A DNA stretch of 64,000 nt from Blastocatellia bacterium. Lineage in GTDB: Bacteria > Acidobacteriota > Blastocatellia > Pyrinomonadales > Pyrinomonadaceae. The notes beneath the pieces were generated by a model. The model was not told the DNA's origin, did not search any database, and saw only the letters and a list, made by a program, of their open reading frames with translations. Where the stretch lies: positions 210,001-274,000 of the forward strand of contig PMSM01000010.1 of the NCBI GenBank assembly GCA_003168335.1, written 5' to 3'. Below, piece after piece: positions 18,035 through 27,057 of this stretch. The first letter of the stretch is position 1. Each line of letters begins with the position of its first letter. A program made the position numbers and the translations under genes.

Positions 18035-18116
18035 TGTCCGACAAACTTCAGTTTGTCGAATGCTTCCTGGAAGGGTCAATCCAGAGCGGCGGCGACAAGC
18101 TAAAGCTTGTCGGACA
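18035..18116. repeat. Palindromic element TGTCCGACAA / TTGTCGGACA
   Basis: The outer arms TGTCCGACAAACTTC and GCTTGTCGGACA are inverted. The inner hairpins are GACAAACTTCAGTTTGTC and GACAAGCTAAAGCTTGTC. It fills the rluB-scpB gap exactly: the scpB stop codon begins at the next base. Confidence 0.85.
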
Positions 18117-18749
18117 TCACGATTCTCCCCCGGCGAGATCCTGAAAATCCTCAATGCTCGGCAATTCCGTCAGATCTTTCAGTCCGAACTGAATCAGAAA
18201 TTCTTTTGACGTGCCGTACATCATCGGGCGGCCCACGGTTTCTTTTCTTCCTTTGGCTACGATCAAGCGCTTGTCGAGCAGTGTCTTGACCGCCGATGGC
18301 GATTGCACTCCACGAATCTCGAGGATCTCCGGCACGGTCACTGGTTGTTTGTAGGCAATGACTGCCAGCGTCTCAAGCGAGGCCAGCGATAATTTCGCGC
18401 TGGGTCTTGATTTCAAATACGCTCGAATTTGTTCGTGGTGCTCGGGTCGGGTCGCGATCTGCCAACCGGCGGCGATTTCCCGCAACTGCAGGCCGCAGTT
18501 GCGCGCGTCGTATTCGGCCACCAGGTCGACGATTGCTACTTCTATCGCCTCGCGATCGACCTTGATGACGTCCGCAATTGTCTTTGCGCTCAGTGGCTCA
18601 TCCGCAACAAAGATCATCGCCTCGGCGATCGCCTTGAGCTCAGCGCTACTGATGTCGCGCTGCCCTTCGATTTCACCGCCGTCGGACGCTGACTGAGCCT
18701 GTTCGTCGGGGTTTGCTTCAGCGTTGGTTGCTTTCGCTGCTTTGCTCAT
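18117..18749 (-). CDS. scpB: Segregation and condensation protein B
   Basis: ScpB is the winged-helix kite subunit that works with ScpA and SMC in chromosome condensation. The 210-residue protein has the core LKAIAEAMIFVADEPLSAKTIADVI and the second winged helix with SLETLAVIAYKQPVTVPEILEIRGVQS and GRPMMYGTSKEFLIQFGL. The first 38 residues are an acidic, low-complexity extension. It follows scpA after a 117-nt gap containing a palindromic element, whereas the two genes often overlap in other bacteria. Confidence 0.95.
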   Translation of the reverse strand: MSKAAKATNAEANPDEQAQSASDGGEIEGQRDISSAELKAIAEAMIFVADEPLSAKTIADVIKVDREAIEVAIVDLVAEYDARNCGLQLREIAAGWQIATRPEHHEQIRAYLKSRPSAKLSLASLETLAVIAYKQPVTVPEILEIRGVQSPSAVKTLLDKRLIVAKGRKETVGRPMMYGTSKEFLIQFGLKDLTELPSIEDFQDLAGGES

Positions 18750-18775
18750 GATTACTCTGCTCGACTACTTATTCC

Positions 18776-18862
18776 GCCCTTGCAGGGCTTAGAACCATTT
18801 TTGTAACGTCGCACCCAGGGCGTTGCCCTGGGCTATTCTATTGCGCGCTTTCAGCGCTCAGA
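18776..18862. repeat. Palindromic element with GCCCTGCAGGGC-like and CCCAGGGC hairpins
   Basis: Three hairpins in a row are GCCCTTGCAGGGC, CCCAGGGCGTTGCCCTGGG and GCGCTTTCAGCGC. The last two recur in the larger compound element at 51237-51454. It lies between scpA and scpB. Confidence 0.7.
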
Positions 18863-18866
18863 TCTG

Positions 18867-19697
18867 TCACGCTTCCATTGGGCTCGCGGTGCGCGCCATG
18901 ATGTCGCCGAAAGTTTCGCTTTGAACCAGCGAGATCTCGCTCATGCGAACCAATTCGAGCACCGACAGAAACGCCACCACCAACTCGCGCCGGGACTTCG
19001 CCCGTTCAAAAAACTTCATTAAGTTCAGCTCGCCCGCCGATCGCACCATGTTGCGCAAGCGATCAATCATCTCGGCCATGGACACTTCTTCGCGCTCAAT
19101 CTCCAAAAGGATTTCTTCCTTATGACGAGCGAGAATCTCCTCAAATACGCGAAGCAGATCGAACAGTCCGACGGACACTTCGGGATTGTTCGTATCGGTT
19201 TCGATTTCGGCCCGCGTGAAAACGGCCTGCTCGACAGTGGCCCGCGACCACAGCATTTGCGCCGCAGCCTTGAATTTCTCGTGCTCCAGCAGCCGGTTCA
19301 TCAACTCGGCCCGTGGGTCGAGCACTTCTTCTTCTTCGGCCAGAGGGTCGCGCGGCAGGAGCATCCGCGACTTTAACTCGATCAACTGCGCCGCCATCAC
19401 CAGGAAATCACCCGCTACCGTGAGATCAAGTTCCTGCATGAGAATCAAATAGCGCAGGTATACATCCGTGATGCGCGCGATCGGGATGTCGTAGATGTTT
19501 ACCTGTTCCTGGCGAATCAGGTACAGAAGGAGATCGAGCGGTCCTTCAAAATCGCCCAGGGTAATTTTCAGCTGATCGCTGTCGCCATCGGGAGTGATCT
19601 CGGGTTGGGAATTAGCCACACTGATCGTCTGGGCCGCCTCAGCCGGGGCTTCCGCGGTCGCGGGAGCTGCCATATCAGTAGGTGCCGTATCTTCCAT
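18867..19697 (-). CDS. scpA: Segregation and condensation protein A
   Basis: ScpA is the kleisin bridging SMC heads. The 276-residue product has the kleisin N-terminal core FEGPLDLLLYLIRQEQVNIYDIPIARIT and the helical LVMAAQLIELKSRMLLP. The C-terminal winged helix is RRELVVAFLSVLELVR. The first 45 residues are an Ala/Pro/Thr-rich linker. The ATG at 19697 is preferred. A TTG at 19724 extends the frame, but it would place the start inside the adjacent palindromic element. Confidence 0.93.
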   Translation of the reverse strand: MEDTAPTDMAAPATAEAPAEAAQTISVANSQPEITPDGDSDQLKITLGDFEGPLDLLLYLIRQEQVNIYDIPIARITDVYLRYLILMQELDLTVAGDFLVMAAQLIELKSRMLLPRDPLAEEEEVLDPRAELMNRLLEHEKFKAAAQMLWSRATVEQAVFTRAEIETDTNNPEVSVGLFDLLRVFEEILARHKEEILLEIEREEVSMAEMIDRLRNMVRSAGELNLMKFFERAKSRRELVVAFLSVLELVRMSEISLVQSETFGDIMARTASPMEA

Positions 19698-19711
19698 CGG
19701 TACAAAGACAG

Positions 19712-19773
19712 GTTCAGAGTTCAAGCTTCAGCTTGTCTCGGTCAAACCTGCAATCCAAAGATTGAACTCTCAG
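19712..19773. repeat. Palindromic element, GTTCAGAGT-end family
   Basis: GTTCAGAGTTCAAGC on the left mirrors GATTGAACTCTCAGC on the right, with an inner hairpin CAAGCTTCAGCTTG. Read on the minus strand, its right end supplies the TGA stop codon of trpS. Confidence 0.8.
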
Positions 19774-20762
19774 CTTTTAGCGCCAGTCAAACCCATGTTC
19801 GCTTTTGCCTGAGCGAGCGTGGGCCCGGCAATTGCCTCGGCGCGCGCCGCGCCGCGCTCTAAAATTTCATCCAGTTTACCATCATCGATGGCCCGCACGC
19901 GCTCCTGGAACGGCTTCAGGAACTCGATCGTCACGTCTGTTAGGTCCGCCTTCAGCTTCGCATAGCCCTGGCCGCCAAAGTGCTCTTCGACCTCTGCCGG
20001 TGTTTTCTCAGTCAGCAGGTGATAAATGGTGAGCAGGTTATTTATCGCCGGTCGCGCGGCGTCAAAGCGAATTTCGGTGCCTGAATCAGTGACGGCACGC
20101 TTGAATTTGCGTCGCACGGCGTCCGCATCATCCAGGAGCATGATGCAGCCGGCTTCGCTTTCCTCGTCTGACTTGGACATCTTCTTCGCCGGATCTGCCA
20201 AAGACATGATCCGCGCGCCAACTTTCGGAATGAAGGGATCGGGCACGCGAAACGTCTCGCCGTAGTCGCGATTGAAACGAATCGCGATATCGCGAGTCAA
20301 TTCCAGATGCTGCTTCTGATCTTCGCCCACCGGCACCAGGTCTGTCTGATAAAGCAGAATGTCGGCAGCCATCAGGACCGGATAATCGAACAAACCAACT
20401 CCTACATTCTCCTGCTGCTTGCGCGCCTTATCTTTGAATTGCGTCATCCGCTCGAGTTCGGACATGCGCGTGACGCAATTAAGCAACCAGGTCAACTCGG
20501 CGTGCGCCGCGACATCGGATTGCACGAACACCGTCGAGACTTCCGGGTCGATTCCAACCGCCAGATAGATGCGCGCCAATTCCCTGGTTTTCGCCGCCAG
20601 TACTTTCGGATCCTGCGGCACCGTGATCGCGTGAAGATTGACGATGCAAAAGAAACTTTCGTAGTCGCGTTGCAGCGCGACCCAGTTCCGCAGCGCACCG
20701 AGATAATTTCCCAGATGCACGTTGCCGGTTGGTTGAGCGCCACTGAAGATTCGTTTAGGCAT
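19770..20762 (-). CDS. trpS: Tryptophanyl-tRNA synthetase
   Basis: This class I aminoacyl-tRNA synthetase has 330 residues, the usual length for the compact bacterial type. The HIGH-like motif is GNVHLGNYLGALRNW near the N-terminus and the signature lysines are in KMSKSDE. RIFSGAQPTG at residues 4-13 is the ATP/Trp-binding opening. The stop codon is formed by the edge of a palindromic element. It starts 27 nt after the M50 protease gene. Confidence 0.97.
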   Translation of the reverse strand: MPKRIFSGAQPTGNVHLGNYLGALRNWVALQRDYESFFCIVNLHAITVPQDPKVLAAKTRELARIYLAVGIDPEVSTVFVQSDVAAHAELTWLLNCVTRMSELERMTQFKDKARKQQENVGVGLFDYPVLMAADILLYQTDLVPVGEDQKQHLELTRDIAIRFNRDYGETFRVPDPFIPKVGARIMSLADPAKKMSKSDEESEAGCIMLLDDADAVRRKFKRAVTDSGTEIRFDAARPAINNLLTIYHLLTEKTPAEVEEHFGGQGYAKLKADLTDVTIEFLKPFQERVRAIDDGKLDEILERGAARAEAIAGPTLAQAKANMGLTGAKS

Positions 20763-20789
20763 GTCTTGTCTTTAACTCAAAGGGACACG

Positions 20790-21473
20790 TTACTGCCGAA
20801 CTCCGAGCAGCAGCAGGTAGTACACCAGAGTCATTATCGGGTTAATGATGGCGCTAAAAACGCCAATATAAATTAAGAGCATCAAGATAATGAAACCGTA
20901 TTGTTCAAGAACAGCCAGGATCGGTTGCATACTCGCGGGTAGAAATGTCTCGAGAATCTTGCTGCCATCCAGCGGCGGAAACGGAAGCAGGTTGAACACT
21001 GCCAGCGAAATGTTCATGGTCAGAAGGTATTGCAGAAAGATGCCAACGGGCTCTTGCAGCGATTCGGGGATCGACTGAGCCGCGCCAGTCATCAAGACCA
21101 CCTTGAAAACGGTGAAAGCACAGATGGCTATGAACAAGTTAGCCATGATACCCGCAGCGGAAACCATCACGTTGGCCAGGTCTTTATTGCGCCACCGCAG
21201 CGGATTGACCGGTGTCGGTTTGCCCCAGCCGATCAGCGGAATCCTGGCGATGGGACCACCCATGCTGCCAATAACGAAACCGGCAATTGGTATTAGAAGG
21301 GTCCCGATCGGATCGATGTGAGCGACCGGATTGAGCGTGATCCGGCCCAGCAGGCGGGCAGTGTCGTCACCGAACCTGTTAGACATCCAAGCGTGCGCCG
21401 CTTCGTGCGCCGAAATGGCGAGGAGCAGCACAACCATAAAGATGACGAGATGGGCTATTAGTCCGGAAGTCAT
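20790..21473 (-). CDS. M50 family site-2-type membrane protease
   Basis: The 227-residue integral membrane protein has the zinc motif HEAAH at residues 23-27 in the first helix and a second motif NLLPFPPLDGSKIL that supplies the third ligand (Asp). About five hydrophobic helices are visible. This is the short S2P/YwhC-like form without PDZ domains, commonly found beside trpS and scpA. It cleaves within membranes; the substrate is unknown, and an S2P-like role in regulated proteolysis is inferred. Confidence 0.88.
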   Translation of the reverse strand: MTSGLIAHLVIFMVVLLLAISAHEAAHAWMSNRFGDDTARLLGRITLNPVAHIDPIGTLLIPIAGFVIGSMGGPIARIPLIGWGKPTPVNPLRWRNKDLANVMVSAAGIMANLFIAICAFTVFKVVLMTGAAQSIPESLQEPVGIFLQYLLTMNISLAVFNLLPFPPLDGSKILETFLPASMQPILAVLEQYGFIILMLLIYIGVFSAIINPIMTLVYYLLLLGVRQ

Positions 21474-21529
21474 TGCGGAGCCAAAAGAAAGTTCAAAGTA
21501 GCATCAGGGATAACGAGAGTCAAAACACC

Positions 21530-21737
21530 GGTGTTTCGGAGTAGCGTCTTAGTTTGGTTTCGTGTTCTTTCCCTCTCCGGACAAAAACGATCCACGAAAT
21601 CACACGAACGAACCCCTTCTGGTTCGTGGGTGGATCATTTACCCAAAATAGGACACCACCGGGCTTCGAGTACCGACTTCACTCGGAATGCTTGCCAACT
21701 AAGAAAGACCCAACTAAAGTTGGCACTCCGAAACACC
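21530..21737. repeat. Nested palindromic element
   Basis: The outer 13-bp perfect inverted repeat is GGTGTTTCGGAGT (21530-21542) and ACTCCGAAACACC (21725-21737). Inside is a copy of the TTCGTGTGATTTCGTGGATC family (21551-21640), with arms CGATCCACGAAATCACACGAA on one side and a diverged TTTCGTG on the other. Also inside is another small hairpin, CCGACTTCACTCGG. One element appears to have landed inside another. Confidence 0.75.
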
Positions 21738-21755
21738 GCTGAACTAACGACACAA

Positions 21756-22793
21756 TTAGTCGAGCAGCGTGCCGTAAATTCCCAGCGGCAAACTGTAAAC
21801 GGCGTCGTTTGTCGCCACGACCATTTCACCTTTCGGGCTGAACGCCAGTCCGACCAAATTCATTCCGGCAACCACAATTTCTGCTCGAGCTGCATCGGGT
21901 GAAATGCGCACGATACCGCGACGGCCGCGCAGTGAAGCAGCTACGTAGAGATTGCCTTCGCGATCAAAAGCCAGGCCCTGTGGCCGGCCGAGCCCGCGAT
22001 AGAACACGGTGGGCTCTCCGTCTTCGTCGATCCGCGTAATCGCGTCAAAGCTGGAGACCGTCGGGCCGGTCACATAAAGGGCGTCGTCAGGTCCAAAGGC
22101 CAGATGATACGCCGAAACCGATGGCTCGAGTTGGGCCCAGTCGTGTGCTTCACCTATTTCATTCACACGATAGATCGTCCCGCTGCGGTCACCCACGAAC
22201 ATCTCTCCGTCCCGGTTGAATGCCAGCCCCGTGGCGATACCCAACTCGCCGGCAAACACCACGACCTCCTTCAACGGTGTGACGCGATAGACGGCGCCAT
22301 CGAGACGGCCGGTAACAAACATTCGGCCGCTTCTATCAAAAGCGATGCTCGTAGGATTTGTGATGTCACCGGAAAACTCTTCCAGTGTCCCCTCAGAGTT
22401 GATCCGAAAGAGCGATACCGGCACGTTCTCGCCCCGTGCGCCTGAACGCGTCACGAACAGTGAGCCATCCGCGGGATCGAACGCCGGGCTGGCGACGGGA
22501 TGAATGCCGTCGGCCAGTTTCTTAGCCACCACGAACTGTGCCGGCTTACCTGTCGCGTCTCCGTTAGCCGCCACTGAGACTTCGATTTCCACTCCTCCAT
22601 CGAGATCGGGAACCAAAACCAAAGCGCGGCCCCGCGTCGCAGCGACGACGTGGGCGGGCTTATCCTTGAACCACACATTTAAGGTTGGCGCGCTGTTTTC
22701 GGAATAGTCGGCGCATTCGATCACTACTTCGCCGCCCGGAATTCCGGCAGTGGGATCGATTCGCTCAATGTGATTCGCGCTACTCATCGCCAT
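21756..22793 (-). CDS. IPT/TIG plus NHL-type beta-propeller protein
   Basis: The product has about 345 residues. An IPT/TIG-like N-terminal Ig domain (residues 10-85: IDPTAGIPGGEVVIECADYS) is followed by a six-bladed NHL/SMP-30-like propeller, with repeated blades such as GDITNPTSIAFDRSGRMFVTGRLDGAVYRV, GIATGLAFNRDGEMFVGDRSGTIYRV and GRPQGLAFDREGNLYVAA. There is no signal peptide, so a cytoplasmic location is expected. It is probably a binding or lactonase-like protein; no catalytic residues can be assigned. Starts at 22805 (TTG) or 22787 are also possible. Confidence 0.75.
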   Translation of the reverse strand: MAMSSANHIERIDPTAGIPGGEVVIECADYSENSAPTLNVWFKDKPAHVVAATRGRALVLVPDLDGGVEIEVSVAANGDATGKPAQFVVAKKLADGIHPVASPAFDPADGSLFVTRSGARGENVPVSLFRINSEGTLEEFSGDITNPTSIAFDRSGRMFVTGRLDGAVYRVTPLKEVVVFAGELGIATGLAFNRDGEMFVGDRSGTIYRVNEIGEAHDWAQLEPSVSAYHLAFGPDDALYVTGPTVSSFDAITRIDEDGEPTVFYRGLGRPQGLAFDREGNLYVAASLRGRRGIVRISPDAARAEIVVAGMNLVGLAFSPKGEMVVATNDAVYSLPLGIYGTLLD

Positions 22794-22885
22794 TTCGGAT
22801 TTCAAAGTCTACATGGTAACGAGCAGATGCGCGATCTCGCACCGCCCCTGGACGATTGCCGGCAACCGCGTAGCAGGTGATCCAC

Positions 22886-23053
22886 TTTCCATTTTTCATT
22901 TTTCATTCGGCATTTGCGGTTTCTTGTTCGGGTCCGTTCGTGTGATTTCGTGGATCGCTCTTCATCCCTCAGCTAAGCAAGCGATCCACCAGGTCACACG
23001 AAACAACGCGAAGCATCAATGAAATATGACAAATGGAAAATGGAAAATGATTC
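22886..23053. mobile_element. Gene-less heptamer element, TTTCCAT type
   Basis: The left array has units TTTCCAT, TTTTCAT, TTTTCAT, TCGGCAT and TTGCGGT (22886-22920). The right array is inverted: ATGAAAT, ATGACAA, ATGGAAA, ATGGAAA and ATGATTC (23019-23053). Each is five 7-nt units. Between them is a palindrome of the TTCGTGTGATTTCGTGGATC family (22935-23004) instead of a gene. It occupies the 345-nt divergent gap between the NHL gene and hflX, which shows no other feature. Confidence 0.75.
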
Positions 23054-23138
23054 GCTCCTGGTTCTGCAACAACTCGCTCATCCCCTGCAATCTCGGCGCA
23101 CTCTAAAGCGCCATGTTATAATTTTGCCTGTCCACTGA

Positions 23139-24854
23139 ATGAAAAGTCTTCACGGCAACACACAGGGTCTGAAGCCAAACCAACTGCGGCGGATTGAGAA
23201 GCTCTACCAGCGTCGCATTCCTCCGCACCAAATCGTGACGCCTGAATTTGCCCGGCAGATAAGCGAACTTTCCCATGAAACACGCCGGCAGATCGGCGCG
23301 CTGATCGATCGCAAAGGCTATGTTGAATTTGTAATTGTGGGCGACGCGCGCCAGATCGAGTTGCCGGACTTCAAGCGTGTGCGCGTGGCCGGAGATCGGT
23401 TTCGCGGCCTGCGTTGCGTGCATACGCATCTTCGCGGCGAAGAACTTACTCGGGATGATCTAACGGACCTGGCGCTCTTGCGACTTGATCTGATGGCCGC
23501 CATCGACGTTGACGAGCAGACTGGTTTGCCCGGCGTCGTACGTTCCGCTCACTTGCTGCCATCGATCGCGCCTGAAGCCGGCTCGAACGGCAGCTCGAAG
23601 CATTTTGCTTTTCTCGATCCAGCAGTGGCGTCACAGTTGGATGTCGATTTTCTCGGCTTGATCGAGGCGCTGGAAAGCGAGATGGCCCGCAACCGGCGTA
23701 CTTCCCGCAGCGCCGCGGGCGCTGACCGGGCAATCCTGGTCAACGTCTCGACCGGCCCGCGGGCCGACGCCGAAGATTCGATGGCCGAATTGCGCGAGTT
23801 GGCGCAATCGGCGGGAGTCGTCGTACTGGACGAGATGATTCAAAGACGATCCACGATCGATCCCCGCACGTTGCTGGGCAAGGGCAAGCTGGACGAATTG
23901 TTGATTAGCGCGATGCAGGTTGGGGCCGACGCAATTATTTTTGATCGCGAATTGCAGGCCGCGCAGGTTCGCTCGGTTTCCGAAGCGACTGACCTGAAAG
24001 TGATTGATCGATCGCAGCTAATTCTGGATATCTTTGCGCAACGAGCCCAGTCGCACGAGGGCAAGATTCAGGTTGAGCTGGCACAATTGAAGTACATCCT
24101 GCCACGTTTGGTGGTCGGACAGAATTCGGCTTTTTCCCGGTTGGCCGGCGGCATCGGCGGCCGTGGCCCGGGAGAAACGAAACTCGAAACCGATCGCCGG
24201 CGCGTGCGCGATCGCATTCATCGTCTGGAAGGGGAACTTGCGTCGCAGCGCAAACGCCGCGAACAACGGCGGAAGGAACGGCTCCGTCATCAAGTGCCGA
24301 TTATTTCCATTGTCGGCTACACCAACGCCGGCAAATCAACTCTGCTGAACGCGCTCACGTCCAGCCACGTGCTGGTCGAGGCGCGAATGTTCGCAACTCT
24401 GGATCCCACGACGCGCAGGTTGCGCTTGCCGCGTGAACAAGAAGTGATAATTAATGATACCGTAGGGTTCATTCGCGATCTGCCGCCGGATTTGCTCGCC
24501 GCATTCCGGTCCACCCTCGAAGAAATTGCCGGCAGTCGCCTGCTGGTACACCTGGTTGACGCGTCGAACCCGCGCTGGCAGCAACAGGTCATTTCAGTTG
24601 ACCGCATTCTGAACGAGCTCGAGTTCGATGAAATTCCGCGGCTGCTGGTTTTTAATAAAGTTGAGGTCGTCGACCAGGCCGCGGTGGACGCGATGCTGCG
24701 ACAGACTTCGATTCAGTACGACAGTGCGTCCATTGCGATATCCGCACTGGACCAAAGCACCCTGGGTACACTATTGCGCAGAATTGGAGAGGCGCTGGGA
24801 CCTTCCGTAGCGCCCTACCCGGCGCCGCCCCTGGCGACAAACACAGTTCAATGA
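23139..24854 (+). CDS. hflX: GTPase HflX
   Basis: HflX is a ribosome-associated GTPase that splits stalled 70S ribosomes. The 571-residue product is longer than the usual 400-430 because of an N-terminal extension of about 150 residues ([24 protein letters not shown] ... [18 protein letters not shown]), seen in some HflX subfamilies. The conserved N-domain has [12 protein letters not shown] and [12 protein letters not shown], and the glycine-rich [18 protein letters not shown] follows. The G domain shows GYTNAGKST near residue 392 and [10 protein letters not shown]. The last codons overlap the HD-protein start by four bases. Confidence 0.95.
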   Translation: MKSLHGNTQGLKPNQLRRIEKLYQRRIPPHQIVTPEFARQISELSHETRRQIGALIDRKGYVEFVIVGDARQIELPDFKRVRVAGDRFRGLRCVHTHLRGEELTRDDLTDLALLRLDLMAAIDVDEQTGLPGVVRSAHLLPSIAPEAGSNGSSKHFAFLDPAVASQLDVDFLGLIEALESEMARNRRTSRSAAGADRAILVNVSTGPRADAEDSMAELRELAQSAGVVVLDEMIQRRSTIDPRTLLGKGKLDELLISAMQVGADAIIFDRELQAAQVRSVSEATDLKVIDRSQLILDIFAQRAQSHEGKIQVELAQLKYILPRLVVGQNSAFSRLAGGIGGRGPGETKLETDRRRVRDRIHRLEGELASQRKRREQRRKERLRHQVPIISIVGYTNAGKSTLLNALTSSHVLVEARMFATLDPTTRRLRLPREQEVIINDTVGFIRDLPPDLLAAFRSTLEEIAGSRLLVHLVDASNPRWQQQVISVDRILNELEFDEIPRLLVFNKVEVVDQAAVDAMLRQTSIQYDSASIAISALDQSTLGTLLRRIGEALGPSVAPYPAPPLATNTVQ

Positions 24855-26497
24855 TTCCCCGTCTACGATTTACTTCCAGACTGACAAGAGCGCGCAACGC
24901 CGTGCTGGGTGTTGTGCTCCGTCCACTGCGCTGGTTTTCGCCGACGACGCAATTAGTATTCGGCTTCACGTTCATGGTGGTCGTCACTACCTTGCTGCTC
25001 AGCAAATGGCCACTCACTCTGAACTCGCTGGGCCTGTTGGTTCTGGTGCTGGCAAGTTATTTTGTCGTCTGGCGATTTATTGAGTCTCGTGAAGCCGCCG
25101 TGGATCTGTCGATTTCGAAGCGCAGGGCCTTTGCCCTAATCGGGTCGGCGATCGTGGTCGAAACCGCCGTGATGCGTCTTGGATTTATGGTAGCAGCCGG
25201 ACTCGCCGGGCAAAGCACTCAGGCTCCACTCAACGATCCGTCGGTTTGGACCTTTACCATTCCCTTCGCCGCGGCTTCTCTGCTGGTAACCATGCTTCTG
25301 GACCGGCAACTCGGTCTAATCACGGGCGTGATCGCCTGTGTATTTGCGGGTTTGCTCGCTCCTAATGGAGCCCAGGCTACGTTATATGCGTTCATCTCGT
25401 GCTCCGCCGCAGTCTATGGAATCAAGCGATATCGCGAACGCCAATCGGTCACCCTGGCCGGGTTAGTCGTGGCGGGAGTCAACTGCGTCACCGCCCTCGC
25501 GCTAATCGCATTTGCGCAACAACCATTGACCCTGACCGGCGCCCTGGTGGCAGCGAGCTGCGCCACCGGCGGCGGATTGCTGACCATCATTTTCGCCGCG
25601 GGAGGCGTGCCAATCAATGAATCCCTTTTCGGGATTCTCACCGACATCAGACTGCTGGAGCTTTCCCATGCAGACTTGCCGGTCCTCAGCCAATTAGCTT
25701 TGCGGGCACCGGGAACAAATCAACATTCGCATGCGGTCGGGCAACTGGCTGAGGAGGCCAGCCGCGCTATCGGCGCCAACGCGCTCCTGACCCGCGTCGG
25801 ATCGCTTTACCACGACATCGGCAAAGTGGCGGCGCCCGATCACTTTGTCGAGAACCAGATTGGCGGCAACCCGCACGATCGTCTGCGTCCCGTGCAAAGC
25901 GCCAAGATTATTACCAGCCACGTGACCTACGGGCTGAAGCTGGCGAAAGAAATTGGCTTGCCCAAGCGCGTCGCGGACTTTATTCCGCAGCATCATGGAA
26001 CGCGGACACTGCATTTCTTTCTGCAAAAGGCTGAGGCGCAAGCGGGCAGCGGCGAGAAGGTAAACGAGGCTGAGTTTCGCTATCCCGGACCAAAGCCGCA
26101 GTTCAAAGAGGCCGCGATCTTGATGCTGGCTGATTCCGCCGAAGCTGCCGCGCGCTCATTAGCCCATCCTGATCCAGAAAGCATCCGCGCGATCGTAGTG
26201 CGTATCTTTGACGCAATCGTCAGTGACGGCCAGCTTGATGAATCCACTTTGAGCCTGCGAGAGCTAACGCAAATTCGTGAGACCCTCATTGCGTCGCTCA
26301 ACGCTCTCTATCACGCCAGGATTGACTACCCGGGGTTCAACGTCGCGCCGCTGGCTCCAACTGCACAGTCGCAAGCTGACCATGAAGGGCGGGCCGTCGT
26401 TTACGAAAAAGCGTCTGACGTTCCGATCAACCCATCGGGCGAAGTCGAACACGAGGCGATGAGCCACAAAGCGAACAAGACACCCCACTCGAATTAG
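24851..26497 (+). CDS. Membrane HD-family phosphohydrolase (PgpH-like)
   Basis: The 548-residue protein has seven or so hydrophobic helices between residues 35 and 260. An HD domain follows, with NQHSHAVGQLAEEA near 290 and LYHDIGKVAAPDHFVENQ near 321, and later QHHGT. This matches the 7TM-HD proteins such as PgpH, which hydrolyse cyclic di-AMP. The extracellular 7TMR-HDED sensor domain normally found before the membrane part is missing, so this is a shortened version. The ATGA overlap couples its translation to hflX. Cyclic-di-AMP as substrate is inferred from family. Confidence 0.85.
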   Translation: MIPRLRFTSRLTRARNAVLGVVLRPLRWFSPTTQLVFGFTFMVVVTTLLLSKWPLTLNSLGLLVLVLASYFVVWRFIESREAAVDLSISKRRAFALIGSAIVVETAVMRLGFMVAAGLAGQSTQAPLNDPSVWTFTIPFAAASLLVTMLLDRQLGLITGVIACVFAGLLAPNGAQATLYAFISCSAAVYGIKRYRERQSVTLAGLVVAGVNCVTALALIAFAQQPLTLTGALVAASCATGGGLLTIIFAAGGVPINESLFGILTDIRLLELSHADLPVLSQLALRAPGTNQHSHAVGQLAEEASRAIGANALLTRVGSLYHDIGKVAAPDHFVENQIGGNPHDRLRPVQSAKIITSHVTYGLKLAKEIGLPKRVADFIPQHHGTRTLHFFLQKAEAQAGSGEKVNEAEFRYPGPKPQFKEAAILMLADSAEAAARSLAHPDPESIRAIVVRIFDAIVSDGQLDESTLSLRELTQIRETLIASLNALYHARIDYPGFNVAPLAPTAQSQADHEGRAVVYEKASDVPINPSGEVEHEAMSHKANKTPHSN

Positions 26498-26503
26498 ATC
26501 AAG

Positions 26504-26995
26504 CTAGAATTTGGCAAGCAGCTTACGGTAGGTCGTCGGCAAATCTTCCGGCAGTACTCGGGTCTCGCCGACCGACGTCATGAAGTTTGTATCGCCCGCC
26601 CAGCGCGGCATGATGTGCAGATGTAGGTGGTCGGCGATCCCGGCCCCGGCAGCGCGACCAAGGTTCATTCCCACATTGAAACCCTGGGGACTATAAGCTT
26701 CTCGCAGTACAGTCTGACAACGCTTGGCGAGATCCATCATCTCGTCAGTTGCTTCTTTGGGCGATGCATCGAGTTCGCCCAGGTGGGCATAGGGAGCGAT
26801 CATCAGATGACCGCTGATGTAGGGATAAAGATTTAGAATTACAAAGTTATGAGCGCCGCGATGGAGGACGAAATGTTTTTCGTCGTCGGCTGGGTCCTTT
26901 ACGGCATCACAGAAGATACAGGAATCGGCCTGAGACATATCAGCTCCCATCGCGGCGATGTAGGCTTGTCTCCACGGACTCCAGAGTCTTTCCAC
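26504..26995 (-). CDS. HIT family hydrolase (AP4A phosphorylase/hydrolase-like)
   Basis: The 163-residue protein has the histidine triad HLHLHIMPRW near the C-terminus, the second family motif LNLYPYISGHLMIAPYAHLGEL, and an N-terminal CIFCD with a Cys pair. The opening MERLWSPWRQAYI is typical of the AP4A phosphorylase-like HIT subgroup that acts on dinucleoside polyphosphates or adenylated compounds. The start is a GTG with AAGG six bases upstream. It converges on the HD-phosphohydrolase gene with a gap of only 6 nt. Confidence 0.92.
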   Translation of the reverse strand: MERLWSPWRQAYIAAMGADMSQADSCIFCDAVKDPADDEKHFVLHRGAHNFVILNLYPYISGHLMIAPYAHLGELDASPKEATDEMMDLAKRCQTVLREAYSPQGFNVGMNLGRAAGAGIADHLHLHIMPRWAGDTNFMTSVGETRVLPEDLPTTYRKLLAKF

Positions 26996-27057
26996 AAGAA
27001 ACCTTGATGCGAGGGGATTTGCCGGCGCGACTGATTTTACGCAACCCGACGCAGCTG

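Noticed and set aside
19698-19724. TTG start of scpA inside the palindromic element
   Set aside because: It would place the start codon within a repeat; the ATG at 19697 is the simpler choice, though not proved.
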